A stretch of 29,535 bases of DNA from JBBSBR01 sp038251135 (GTDB taxonomy: Bacteria > Patescibacteriota > Saccharimonadia > UBA4664), in NCBI GenBank assembly GCA_038251135.1, contig JBBSBR010000012.1, positions 1-29,535 of the forward strand, given 5' to 3'. The translations under genes were made by a program, and so were the position numbers. The number at the start of each line of letters is the position of its first letter. Positions within the stretch are counted from its first letter, which is position 1. A model generated the notes under the pieces. It made no database searches, was not told the origin of the DNA, and saw nothing but the letters and a program-made list of their open reading frames with translations. Shown one piece after another: positions 1 through 6,812 of the stretch.

Positions 1-39
1 GATGCCGCCGCTGAACTTAACGCGGAAGGAGCAAAATAA
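1..39 (+). CDS. C-terminal tail of an upstream gene (partial)
   Basis: Reading from base 1 gives twelve codons (DAAAELNAEGAK) and then a TAA stop at 37-39. The last base of that stop is the first base of the next gene's ATG, a one-base overlap typical of translationally coupled genes. Nothing can be said about function because the body of the gene lies outside the window. The supporting signal is only the open frame plus the coupling geometry. Confidence 0.45.
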   Translation, partial: DAAAELNAEGAK

Positions 40-317
40 TGCCTGGATTAATTAGAGGAATGGCCAGAACCGCCGCTGTCGTGGGAACCGCCACTGCGGT
101 ATCCGGTAATGTCAGCCGTCGCCAGCAACAAAAATATGCCAGCCAAGACGCCGAGCAGCAGGCAGCGGCCGCACCTCAGCCAATGGCTGCCGCACCTGCA
201 GCATCACCGCAGGATGCCATGATGGCCGAGATCACGCAGCTTTCCCAGCTGAAAGATCAGGGAATCCTGACCCAGGAGGAGTTTGACGCCAAGAAGAAGC
301 AAATTCTCGGTATTTAA
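39..317 (+). CDS. SHOCT domain-containing protein
   Basis: This is a 92-residue protein. Its last 30 residues match the SHOCT domain, a short C-terminal oligomerisation-type module: they contain a run of hydrophobic heptads followed by LKDQGILTQEEFDAKKKQIL. The N-terminal 30 residues are basic and mildly hydrophobic, and the middle (about 35-60) is a low-complexity Ala/Pro/Gln linker. An AAGGAG ribosome binding site lies 7 bases before the ATG, and the start overlaps the stop of the upstream frame, so the two genes are probably co-translated. SHOCT proteins have no single biochemical role, so function cannot be assigned beyond the domain. Confidence 0.85.
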   Translation: MPGLIRGMARTAAVVGTATAVSGNVSRRQQQKYASQDAEQQAAAAPQPMAAAPAASPQDAMMAEITQLSQLKDQGILTQEEFDAKKKQILGI

Positions 318-332
318 ACCGTCGCCAGACCC

Positions 333-695
333 CTAGCTCGGCATCGGACTGGCCAACTGGAAGTAGTTGCCGTCCGGGTCGGCCAGGGTGGCCAGCAACA
401 TGGCGGGATCCTCGCCGGGGTGATAAGGCTCGGCGATCACTTTGGCGCCGAGAGCTGTGACGCGCCCAAACTCGCCCTCCACGTCGTCGGTCTCAAAATT
501 GCTAATTAAGCGAGCCGGTTCTTGATTGGTGCCGGTTATCTGGTCATGCGGTCCGATCATCAGGTATCCCGTCCCGGCCTTCCAGCCCCGAAACTCGTTG
601 CCGGTCCACGCCGGTTCCCCCAGTAGTTTCGTGTAGAAGTCGGTCAATTTGGCGGGATCTTGACTGCTGATCATGATGGTTGTGAGGTTGAGCAT
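333..695 (-). CDS. VOC family protein (glyoxalase/bleomycin-resistance fold)
   Basis: The 120-residue protein has the single-module VOC pattern: an opening strand LTTIMISSQDPAKLTDFYTKLLG, a central region that changes from strand to helix, and the closing LADPDGNYFQLASP signature. The family binds a metal in a paired beta-alpha-beta-beta-beta barrel and covers glyoxalases, dioxygenases and antibiotic-binding proteins. One module of 120 residues would normally act as a dimer. Substrate cannot be read from the sequence. A GGAG Shine-Dalgarno lies just before the ATG on the minus strand. The gene converges on the SHOCT gene with a gap of only 15 bases. Confidence 0.85.
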   Translation of the reverse strand: MLNLTTIMISSQDPAKLTDFYTKLLGEPAWTGNEFRGWKAGTGYLMIGPHDQITGTNQEPARLISNFETDDVEGEFGRVTALGAKVIAEPYHPGEDPAMLLATLADPDGNYFQLASPMPS

Positions 696-815
696 GGTGC
701 GGACTCCATTAAATTGACCCTATTTTGGCCAAGTTCGAGAGCATAAACCAGTGGCAAAATTACAGATCCGGCGAGGATGCGTTGCGAATAACAAGCCAAT
801 TCTAAGCTTTTGCGG

Positions 816-821
816 TATAGT
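816..821 (+). promoter_or_regulatory. Candidate -10 box (TATAGT) for the 156-aa membrane protein
   Basis: TATAGT stands 25 bases before the ATG at 847. The same hexamer occurs before several other genes here. No convincing -35 is present at 16-18 bases, so this is tentative. Confidence 0.35.
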
Positions 822-846
822 ATGAATTAATTAACTGGATACATTC

Positions 847-1317
847 ATGGCAAAGACCGACGAACAGCAAGACCTCGCAATCAATGGCGAGTCCCGTTTC
901 CTGAGTGCAAGTTACTATTCGGAGCTGGTGCGCCTTAGTACCTGGCTGCTCGCGGGCGTCTTGGCGCTCATGACCTTCCTCCTGACGGTGGGCTATCAGA
1001 AGCCGCACCATGACTTCTCATACGCTCTCTATGCGTCAATTGTGACGCTCGGTCTGAATCTGCTCTTCTACGTGGTCGGCAACCTGGCGCACGACAACTA
1101 TCTGTCCCGGGTAGCGAAGGCCGCGGCCAACAAGGACAAAGACAAGGACAAGGCGGTTGAGGCCAGCAAAAACAACGCCGCCGTACTCCTCAAGGTGACG
1201 CGAGTCTTGCAGCAGCTCGTCTTTGTGATCGCCGTGGTAGCCGTAGCGGCTCTCGCCATCTACACCGCCAACTTCTTCTTCTCGGTCGTAGTGCCCAGCG
1301 CCGCCACCGGACAGTAA
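847..1317 (+). CDS. Hypothetical three-helix membrane protein
   Basis: I do not recognise this 156-residue protein. Hydrophobic helices are predicted at about residues 31-49, 59-79 and 119-146. A strongly charged Lys/Asp repeat (NKDKDKDKAVEASK) sits in the loop at about 94-108. The first 25 residues are polar and acidic. The shape suggests a small inner-membrane protein with a cytoplasmic charged loop, but no catalytic motif is visible. The ribosome binding site is weak. It stands alone between a divergent VOC gene and a GC-rich hairpin downstream. Confidence 0.75.
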   Translation: MAKTDEQQDLAINGESRFLSASYYSELVRLSTWLLAGVLALMTFLLTVGYQKPHHDFSYALYASIVTLGLNLLFYVVGNLAHDNYLSRVAKAAANKDKDKDKAVEASKNNAAVLLKVTRVLQQLVFVIAVVAVAALAIYTANFFFSVVVPSAATGQ

Positions 1318-1351
1318 GTAACTTCGAACAATTAGAACGTAAAAGTGAAAA

Positions 1352-1383
1352 GCGGGGCCGGGGTAGCAATACCCCGGCCCCGC
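1352..1383. terminator. Perfect 14-bp GC-rich hairpin between convergent genes
   Basis: GCGGGGCCGGGGTA (1352-1365), a GCAA tetraloop, and the exact reverse complement (1370-1383). In the minus direction the stem is followed by TTTTCACTTTT, so it fits an intrinsic terminator for the minus-strand gene ending at 1436. In the plus direction there is no T run, though the stem could still stop transcription from the left. Confidence 0.8.
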
Positions 1384-1435
1384 ACTGTGTGCACCCGCGG
1401 ATAGCGGATGTTGCGAGACTTTCGCGGAGCGGCTT

Positions 1436-2284
1436 CTAGAAGCCGCGGTGCGGCGCCTCGGTGCCGGACGGTGTCAACGGGCGGTCGGCAGCGGCGGTCT
1501 CGCCGAAGTCCGAAGCCAAGTCTCTGAGATGGGTGTCGTTGACGACCCTGCCGAGCAGGCTGAGACCCCGGCCCATCCCCGAGTTGGCGGCTTCGAAATC
1601 ACCCTGCCGCAACATGATGTCGGCCAGAATGATGCGGGCGCTGGCCTGTCGGCGCAAGCTGTCGCGTGAGTCGAGAGCGTCGGCTAGCTTAGTGAGCCGC
1701 TCGGCGAGCTGCGGCAGAGTGCTTCGCCGACTGCGCAGACCATGCATGAAGCTCAGGAAATCGATCTCGATCTGGCTGAGATGAGCGGTCAGCTGGTCAT
1801 CGCCGGCCTGTACGGCCTCCTCGCGGCCGATTTCGGCGCTCGTGATAGCAGAACGTTGCGGGTAGACCTGCTGGAGCAGTGCGGTCAGACGTGCCCGGGC
1901 CGATCCGCGGTGGTCGCTGTTGTGCTGACAGACGAAGTCCATCAGGGCGACGGCCGCCGCCGGCGAGATCGTCTGCAGGTCATAGGCACGGTCGAGCATC
2001 AGCGCGATGTCGCCCTTGGACAGCGACAGCTGGGGGCGCTGAGCCAGCGGTGCCGACCACAGCTTGTAGGTGCGCATTCCCTGCATCTGCCGAATGTCGG
2101 CCGACATCGGGAAGATGTCGGCACTTGTCGGCAGAGCGTCGATGCCCATCGGCCCGGACATTTGACGCCTACGGATACGCTGTATCACAAGAGTGACGGC
2201 CGATCCGGTGATCGATCCGATCGCGGCCGCAGATAGGGAGCCCATGACTCCCAAGCGTCCGCGTTGTCCCAGAATGAGTTCCAT
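1436..2284 (-). CDS. Hypothetical membrane-anchored helical protein (282 aa)
   Basis: This protein is not recognised. A single hydrophobic segment at about residues 14-36 (SLSAAAIGSITGSAVTLVIQ) is followed by a basic RIRRRQ stretch, which predicts an N-terminal anchor with a cytoplasmic body. The remaining 240 residues look all-helical and soluble, with Ala/Leu-rich amphipathic helices that could be TPR-like. The C-terminal 20 residues are Pro/Thr-rich and probably disordered. GAAAGG acts as the ribosome binding site. Base composition is GC-rich. Its leader carries two perfect dyads (2306-2345). Confidence 0.75.
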   Translation of the reverse strand: MELILGQRGRLGVMGSLSAAAIGSITGSAVTLVIQRIRRRQMSGPMGIDALPTSADIFPMSADIRQMQGMRTYKLWSAPLAQRPQLSLSKGDIALMLDRAYDLQTISPAAAVALMDFVCQHNSDHRGSARARLTALLQQVYPQRSAITSAEIGREEAVQAGDDQLTAHLSQIEIDFLSFMHGLRSRRSTLPQLAERLTKLADALDSRDSLRRQASARIILADIMLRQGDFEAANSGMGRGLSLLGRVVNDTHLRDLASDFGETAAADRPLTPSGTEAPHRGF

Positions 2285-2305
2285 ACTTGGCCTTTCAAAC
2301 TGCAG

Positions 2306-2345
2306 CGGGCTATCGTAGAGATAGCCCGGTTGTCACCGTGACAAC
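2306..2345 (-). promoter_or_regulatory. Two adjacent dyads at the start of the 282-aa gene's transcript (possible operator or 5' UTR structure)
   Basis: The 17-base dyad GTTGTCACCGTGACAAC (2329-2345) has perfect 8-base arms around one base. Directly next to it lies a 9-bp hairpin with arms CGGGCTATC (2306-2314) and GATAGCCCG (2320-2328). Read on the minus strand, the pair falls just after the -10-like box at 2352-2357, so the first dyad covers the expected transcription start. Both an operator and a structured leader fit. Confidence 0.55.
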
Positions 2346-2351
2346 TGTGCC

Positions 2352-2380
2352 ACTATAGCAACCCGGGCACTCCACATGAA
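2352..2380 (-). promoter_or_regulatory. Candidate promoter TTCATG-17-TATAGT for the 282-aa gene
   Basis: On the minus strand TATAGT (2352-2357) is preceded at 17 bases by TTCATG (2375-2380), a weak -35. The predicted start near 2345 places the dyad region at the 5' end of the RNA. Confidence 0.4.
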
Positions 2381-2573
2381 CGGAAGATGTTGTATAAAAT
2401 ACATGAAATTTAGCCTCATAACTAGAACATAGCCCTACGGCCATGCCGTTTATCGCCACGCCATGGCACCAGCGCCGCAAGCTAAAGCAAGGATCCGCGG
2501 GCGACAAGTTGGCCGTTGTTTAGTGTCTTGAACCGAGTGATAGGCTGTTTACCCCATGGCAAAGCTGTATTGG

Positions 2574-2603
2574 TTGCAAAACATTTTTCAACGGGACTAC
2601 AAT
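2574..2603 (+). promoter_or_regulatory. Promoter TTGCAA-18-TACAAT of the MFS gene
   Basis: TTGCAA (2574-2579) and TACAAT (2598-2603) are separated by 18 bases. The ATG at 2610 begins 6 bases after the -10 box, so transcription would start at or next to the initiation codon. This argues for the internal ATG at 2610 and for a leaderless mRNA. Confidence 0.5.
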
Positions 2604-2609
2604 AATGGC

Positions 2610-4205
2610 ATGAAGAAGTGGTCAATCGTCATAATTTTGGCTGTCGCTCAGTTCATAATGGTGCTCGACTCAACCGTTATGAACGTTTCGATTACCAGTG
2701 TGGTGAATGATCTCAATACTAGCGTTTCGTCGCTTCAGGCAGCCATAACTTTTTACACCTTGACCATGGCGGCCTTCATGATGACCGGCGGTAAGCTGGG
2801 TGATCTGTGGGGGCGCCGTCGGGCATTTCAAATTGGTGCCGTCATCTATGCCGCGGGGTCGTTTATTACGGCCATCAGCCCCAATATTCAGACGATGTTT
2901 ATCGGCTGGTCAATCATCGAAGGTCTGGGAGCGGTCTTGGTTATTCCGGCCATCGCCGCCCTGATCGCTATGAATTACACCGGCAAGGACCGGGTTCTGG
3001 GTTTTACGCTGATCGGTGCGGCCGCCGGGGTGGCCGTGGCAGCCGGCCCGCTCATCGGCGGGTATGTGACGACCTACTTGTCCTGGCGCTACGTCTTTGC
3101 GGCCGAGACCGTGATTATGGCTATCCTCCTGCTTTTCTCGGGTTCATTGCGGGAGGCGCCAAGCGCCAAAACGACGACCCGTCTCGATATCCCCAGCGTA
3201 ATCCTCTCGGCTTCCGGTATGGCGCTGCTCGTCTTGGGTATCCTGCAGAGCAAGGTTTGGGGCTGGGTCACGCCTAAATCGATCCCAGTGGTCGCCGGCC
3301 ATGAAATTGCGCCGCTCGGCATCTCGCTGGTCGTCTATTTAATACTGTTTGGAGTCATTATCTTGCGGACGTTCATCAAGCGGCAAAGGATTCTTGAGGA
3401 CGGCGGCGGCAACCCGCTGCTCAAGATATCAATGCTGAAACTTCTGCCGTTGCGCAGCGGATTGGCGGTACTGACGGCGCAGTATTTGATAACCGCAGCG
3501 GTGTTCTTTGTCTTGCCGATCTACCTGCAGATGGTTCTGGGTTACGATGCGCTTAAAACCGGTATGAAAATTTTTCCGCTGTCGGTAGCTATTGTTCTCT
3601 TCTCGGCGATTGGAGCACGCCTGATTAACCGGTATACCCCGCGCCAAATAATTCGCCTCGCCCAAGGGGCATTGCTGTTGGGCGCAATTATTTTGCTGGC
3701 GTCGATAAGTCCGGAGTTGAAGGGCGTAATCTTTGGATCGGCGCTCTTCGTGTTGGGCGCCGGCCTTGGTCTGCTAGCTTCGCAAATCGGCAACGTCACG
3801 ATGTCGTCGGTCTCCGACGAGAATTCGAGCGAGGTCGGCGGTTTACAGGGGACATTCCAAAACCTCGGTTCGTCGATTGGAACCGCCCTGATCGGTTCGG
3901 TCATGATCGCCAGCCTCACCAGCGGGTTTATTTCCAGCGTCAACTCCAGCACGGTACTGACGCCGAGCGTCAAAACGGCGGTCAACGAGACGGCCGATCA
4001 AGGCGTACCCATAGCATCGGCGCAAGACATCGAAAATATGGCACTGGTTGGAGGTGCAACCCAAGCTCAGGCTAGCGATTTAAGCTCAAGTTATGAGGAA
4101 GCTCAGCTCGCCAGTCTGCGAGAATCCATGGTCTTTCTGGTGCTGATAGCCCTGATTTCGATACCGTTGTCCCGCAATATCCCCAATAAACTTGTCGGCG
4201 CGTAA
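2610..4205 (+). CDS. MFS drug exporter, DHA2 (14-helix, EmrB/QacA) type
   Basis: The protein is a proton-driven multidrug exporter of the inner membrane. It opens with the first helix and the motif VLDSTVMNVSITSVV (family motif D1). Motif A is GKLGDLWGRRRAF in the loop between helices 2 and 3. Roughly fourteen hydrophobic segments follow across 531 residues, the usual size for DHA2 exporters. The final cytoplasmic tail ends LSRNIPNKLVGA. The frame stays open to an ATG at 2556, which would add 18 residues, but the polar extension is atypical and a promoter-like TTGCAA/TACAAT pair lies inside it, so 2610 is preferred. Substrate is unknown. Confidence 0.9.
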   Translation: MKKWSIVIILAVAQFIMVLDSTVMNVSITSVVNDLNTSVSSLQAAITFYTLTMAAFMMTGGKLGDLWGRRRAFQIGAVIYAAGSFITAISPNIQTMFIGWSIIEGLGAVLVIPAIAALIAMNYTGKDRVLGFTLIGAAAGVAVAAGPLIGGYVTTYLSWRYVFAAETVIMAILLLFSGSLREAPSAKTTTRLDIPSVILSASGMALLVLGILQSKVWGWVTPKSIPVVAGHEIAPLGISLVVYLILFGVIILRTFIKRQRILEDGGGNPLLKISMLKLLPLRSGLAVLTAQYLITAAVFFVLPIYLQMVLGYDALKTGMKIFPLSVAIVLFSAIGARLINRYTPRQIIRLAQGALLLGAIILLASISPELKGVIFGSALFVLGAGLGLLASQIGNVTMSSVSDENSSEVGGLQGTFQNLGSSIGTALIGSVMIASLTSGFISSVNSSTVLTPSVKTAVNETADQGVPIASAQDIENMALVGGATQAQASDLSSSYEEAQLASLRESMVFLVLIALISIPLSRNIPNKLVGA

Positions 4206-4254
4206 AATTACACTGCCAGTCGTTAATTATTTTTGATAACGCTACACTGGGATC

Positions 4255-4701
4255 ATGCCGAAAGATTTAAAGTCGTGGTTGTACGTAATTATCCAGGTAG
4301 TTCTCCTGGCATTGCTGGTTGTGATTCCCGGCCAGACCAACGTGCCGTCGATATTGCGCGCTGTAAGCCAAACGCTCGAAATTATCGGGGCCGCCATACT
4401 GCTGGCGGCAATTTACGATTTACGTCACTCGCTGAGCGTTTTGCCCCGGCCGGTTCCTAGCGGCCGGCTGGAAATAACCGGCCTTTACCGCTATGTCCGC
4501 CATCCCATGTATACGGCTGTGCTTACGCTCAGTCTCGGTATTGCGCTCGGCAGCAATCGGCCGGAGAAGTATCTGGTGTTTGCCGGACTGGTAGTGCTGT
4601 TTACCCTTAAGGCCCGCTACGAAGAGGCGCTCCTGAGTGCTAAATACCCGCGTTATTCCGACTATCTGGCTAAAACCCCGCGATTTATCCCTTGGCGGTA
4701 A
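4255..4701 (+). CDS. Isoprenylcysteine carboxyl methyltransferase (ICMT)-like membrane protein
   Basis: This 148-residue protein carries the C-terminal ICMT/phospholipid-methyltransferase signature: LYRYVRHPMYTAVL, then a helix pair, then ARYEEALLSAKYPRYSDYLAKTPRFIPW. In characterised relatives the RHP and EE residues bind S-adenosylmethionine. Hydrophobic helices lie at about 10-27, 36-53 and 80-118. Bacterial members are thought to methylate lipids, quinones or small molecules, and the substrate is not readable here. TACACT ends 6 bases before the ATG with no Shine-Dalgarno. The next gene downstream is metK, which makes the methyl donor; the pairing may be coincidental. Confidence 0.85.
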   Translation: MPKDLKSWLYVIIQVVLLALLVVIPGQTNVPSILRAVSQTLEIIGAAILLAAIYDLRHSLSVLPRPVPSGRLEITGLYRYVRHPMYTAVLTLSLGIALGSNRPEKYLVFAGLVVLFTLKARYEEALLSAKYPRYSDYLAKTPRFIPWR

Positions 4702-4707
4702 GTCGGG

Positions 4708-4736
4708 CTGTATCAAACGTCCGAGCCTGCTATAAT
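4708..4736 (+). promoter_or_regulatory. metK promoter (perfect TATAAT -10)
   Basis: TATAAT (4731-4736) is a consensus -10 box. The hexamer 17 bases upstream (CTGTAT) is a poor -35. The predicted start near 4743 lies directly before the riboswitch aptamer. Confidence 0.6.
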
Positions 4737-4756
4737 TACCTCACTTAACAACCAAA

Positions 4757-4857
4757 CCACTATCGCGAGCGCAGCGAGGGATCTAGCCCTGTGACCTGCC
4801 GGCAACCAGCAAGCAATTGCCAGGTGCTACACCTAGCCGAAGTGTAAACCGCTTCGG
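4757..4857 (+). promoter_or_regulatory. S-adenosylmethionine riboswitch (S-box, SAM-I clan)
   Basis: The aptamer core follows the S-box order. A possible P1 is CACT (4758-4761) with AGTG (4841-4844). GCAG and CTGC form P2, and GAGGGATCTAGCCC forms the internal-loop helix. The invariant GCCGGCAACC (4798-4807) is followed by a GCAA/TTGC P3 and then GGTGCTA (4823-4829). A 6-bp hairpin CCGAAG/CTTCGG (4837-4857) comes next and overlaps the P1 3' strand, so the two could be mutually exclusive. Members of this clan bind SAM and repress methionine and SAM genes, which suits metK downstream. Whether it is SAM-I or SAM-I/IV needs a covariance search. Confidence 0.85.
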
Positions 4858-4893
4858 AATGATGTTGGAAATCCAGATATTTCTGCCGCCATG

Positions 4894-4923
4894 CCCGCGA
4901 GCGCTTAAATAAGTACTCGCGGG
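4894..4923 (+). terminator. Terminator-like hairpin in the metK leader (expression platform candidate)
   Basis: CCCGCGAG (4894-4901) pairs with CTCGCGGG (4916-4923), with a short inner CTT/AAG pairing. The stem is followed by TTGTTGG, a weak U tract. Its position between the SAM aptamer and metK suggests the switch controls whether this hairpin stops transcription. Confidence 0.5.
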
Positions 4924-4985
4924 TTGTTGGTAGGACGAATTGGATCGGCGCGCGATGGCGGTGATAACCCACAAGGAATTCACCC

Positions 4986-6113
4986 ATGGAAACTATCAAA
5001 ACCAGCGAAAGCGTTTGCCAAGGCCATCCGGACAAGCTCTGCGATCAAATCAGCGATGCCATCCTCGATGCCGTATTGACCGCGGATCCGTACGGCCGGG
5101 TAGCGATCGAGACGCTGGCTAGCAAAGATTTGCTGGTGATCGCCGGGGAACTCACAACCACGGCCGCAGTGGACGTCGAAGCGGTGGCTCGGCGGGTAAT
5201 TAGAGATAATGGCTACACGAAGCCCGAATGGGGATTTCATGACGGTTGCCGGATTATCAGCCGGGTGCAGGCGCAATCACCCGAAATCGCCAGCGGCGTG
5301 GACGACGGCGGGGCGGGGGACCAAGGAATCAGTATCGGGTTTGCCGTCAACGAAACCCCCAACCTGATGCCGCTGCCGATCAGTCTGGCGCGGGCCATAA
5401 CCGCCCGGCTCGACGAAGCCCGCAAGTCCGGTGAGCTGGCGTGGCTGCGTCCGGACGGCAAGGCTCAGGTGAGCGTACGCTACCATGACGACAAGCCGGT
5501 AGAAATCGTGCAGATCACGGTGGCCTGTGCCCACGCCGAAGACATTTCGCCCGAGGATGTCACAAAACAGGTTATAGACAGCATTATCAAGGTGGCAATC
5601 GAACCGTTTGCATTCCCGGCCGACAACGCCAAAATCATCGTTAACGGTACGGGCAAGTGGTACGTGCCGGGACCGGCCAGCGATGCCGGGCTCACCGGCC
5701 GCAAGATCGTAGTGGACGCTTACGGTACGGCGGCGCCGGTGGGCGGCGGCGCCTTCAGCGGCAAGGACCCGAGCAAGGTCGACCGCAGCGGCGCCTACGC
5801 CGCGCGCTACTTGGCTAAGCGCATCGTCACGGTCGGGTTGGCCGACGAGGCGACGGTGAAGCTGGCCTGGGCCATCGGCCTGCCGGAGCCGCTGGCGGTG
5901 GAGGTGACGACGCGCGGCGGCAAAGAATCGCCGGCGCAACTGATTGCGCGCTGCCGTGAGTGGCTGCCGTTGAACGTGTCGGGGATTATCGAGCAGCTCC
6001 AATTACGCCGACCGATCTACGAGGCAACCGCCGCCCACGGGCATTTCGGTCACGAGAATCTGCCGTGGGAGGAGCAGCCCAAACTCTCGCCGGCTCATAC
6101 CGCTGCATTATAG
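4986..6113 (+). CDS. metK: S-adenosylmethionine synthetase
   Basis: MetK makes SAM from methionine and ATP in the cytoplasm, releasing phosphate and pyrophosphate. The 375-residue length is close to the usual 380-400. All hallmark motifs are present: GHPDKLCDQISDAILDA at residues 13-29 (methionine and ATP binding), GAGDQGI at 109-115, and the phosphate-binding GGGAFSGKDPSKVDRS at 253-268. The conserved His-Pro-Asp triplet is intact. An AAGGAA ribosome binding site lies 9 bases before the ATG. The gene stands behind a long leader with a SAM riboswitch and a hairpin, so end-product control by SAM is likely. Confidence 0.97.
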   Translation: METIKTSESVCQGHPDKLCDQISDAILDAVLTADPYGRVAIETLASKDLLVIAGELTTTAAVDVEAVARRVIRDNGYTKPEWGFHDGCRIISRVQAQSPEIASGVDDGGAGDQGISIGFAVNETPNLMPLPISLARAITARLDEARKSGELAWLRPDGKAQVSVRYHDDKPVEIVQITVACAHAEDISPEDVTKQVIDSIIKVAIEPFAFPADNAKIIVNGTGKWYVPGPASDAGLTGRKIVVDAYGTAAPVGGGAFSGKDPSKVDRSGAYAARYLAKRIVTVGLADEATVKLAWAIGLPEPLAVEVTTRGGKESPAQLIARCREWLPLNVSGIIEQLQLRRPIYEATAAHGHFGHENLPWEEQPKLSPAHTAAL

Positions 6114-6177
6114 ACTGGCAATTTGCTGCTTGGGGAAGTATACTTTTCGTATACAAGAGCTGTACGAGGACAAAGTT

Positions 6178-6402
6178 ATGGCGCGATCCGTAAAATGCCG
6201 AGATATGGGTGTTGATTGTGATTTTGGCGTGATCGATGATGACAATCGGGAAGAGTTCATTTTGGATCGGATGGAGCAGCACGCGCATGAGGTTCACACC
6301 GAGATTGCCGCCAATATTCCCGATATTCGCGGGGAGCTGCGTAAACAACTCAGGAGTTTGGCCCGACAGAGTTACTATGGGAAAGATAATCCAGAGGCTT
6401 AA
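6178..6402 (+). CDS. DUF1059 family small protein
   Basis: This 74-residue protein starts MARSVKCRDMGVDCDF and continues with an acidic helix EFILDRMEQHAHEVH. That is the DUF1059 pattern, with two conserved Cys at about residues 7 and 13 and a C-terminal helix. The family has no established function. The frame is open to a start 16 codons further upstream, but a GAGGA ribosome binding site directly precedes the ATG at 6178. It is followed after 20 bases by the ion channel gene and may be co-transcribed. Confidence 0.8.
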   Translation: MARSVKCRDMGVDCDFGVIDDDNREEFILDRMEQHAHEVHTEIAANIPDIRGELRKQLRSLARQSYYGKDNPEA

Positions 6403-6422
6403 ACCGCAGGAGTAACTCATCC

Positions 6423-6812
6423 GTGACTGATCAACCACACGACCGTAATCTTGAAGTAAAACTCCGCCTCGAAGAGGAGATCAAGTCCAAAACCAACGCT
6501 TTGCGCTTGGTATTGGGCGCGGCTGCGGCCTTGCTGATTGTCGGTACGGTCTTCTATCACTACGTGGAGGGGTTTAGCTGGTTAAACAGCGTTTGGTTCT
6601 GTGTCGAGTCGCTCTCAACGGTGGGCTACGGCGACATGGTTCCGCACACCGCCGAGGGCAAGATATTTACGATGTTCTTCATCTTTGCCGGAATATCCGT
6701 CTTTGTTCGGACCGCCCAGCTGGTAAGCCAGGCTCTAGGCGAAGCGCGGGCACGCCGAATTTCCCGTCGGGTCGCCCGCCGCTACGCCCGCAAACAATCG
6801 AATAAAGCTTAG
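6423..6812 (+). CDS. Two-helix potassium channel
   Basis: The 129-residue protein has the KcsA-like layout. An N-terminal cytoplasmic segment precedes the outer helix (about 28-47), a pore helix, the selectivity filter TVGYGD (66-71) and the inner helix (about 81-100). A basic tail (RARRISRRVARRYARK) ends the chain. TVGYG is the canonical K+ filter. There is no RCK or cyclic-nucleotide domain. Translation begins with GTG, with AGGAG ten bases upstream. Its stop overlaps by four bases the stop of the convergent CBS gene. Confidence 0.93.
   Translation: MTDQPHDRNLEVKLRLEEEIKSKTNALRLVLGAAAALLIVGTVFYHYVEGFSWLNSVWFCVESLSTVGYGDMVPHTAEGKIFTMFFIFAGISVFVRTAQLVSQALGEARARRISRRVARRYARKQSNKA

Noticed and set aside
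802..1011. 69-codon minus-strand frame overlapping the 156-aa membrane protein
   Set aside because: It is the antisense shadow of the better-supported plus-strand gene.
2310..2507. 65-codon minus-strand frame upstream of the MFS gene
   Set aside because: It covers the candidate promoter and dyad region, has no Shine-Dalgarno, and its translation shows no pattern.
5277..6002. Long open frame (241 codons) on the minus strand inside metK
   Set aside because: It lies fully within the strongly supported metK gene, has an Arg/His-rich composition typical of an antisense frame, and shows no domain or ribosome binding site.
6138..6154. GTATACTTTTCGTATAC as a specific operator
   Set aside because: The match comes from two short GTATAC palindromes, and the first half is more simply a TATACT -10 box for the DUF1059 gene.
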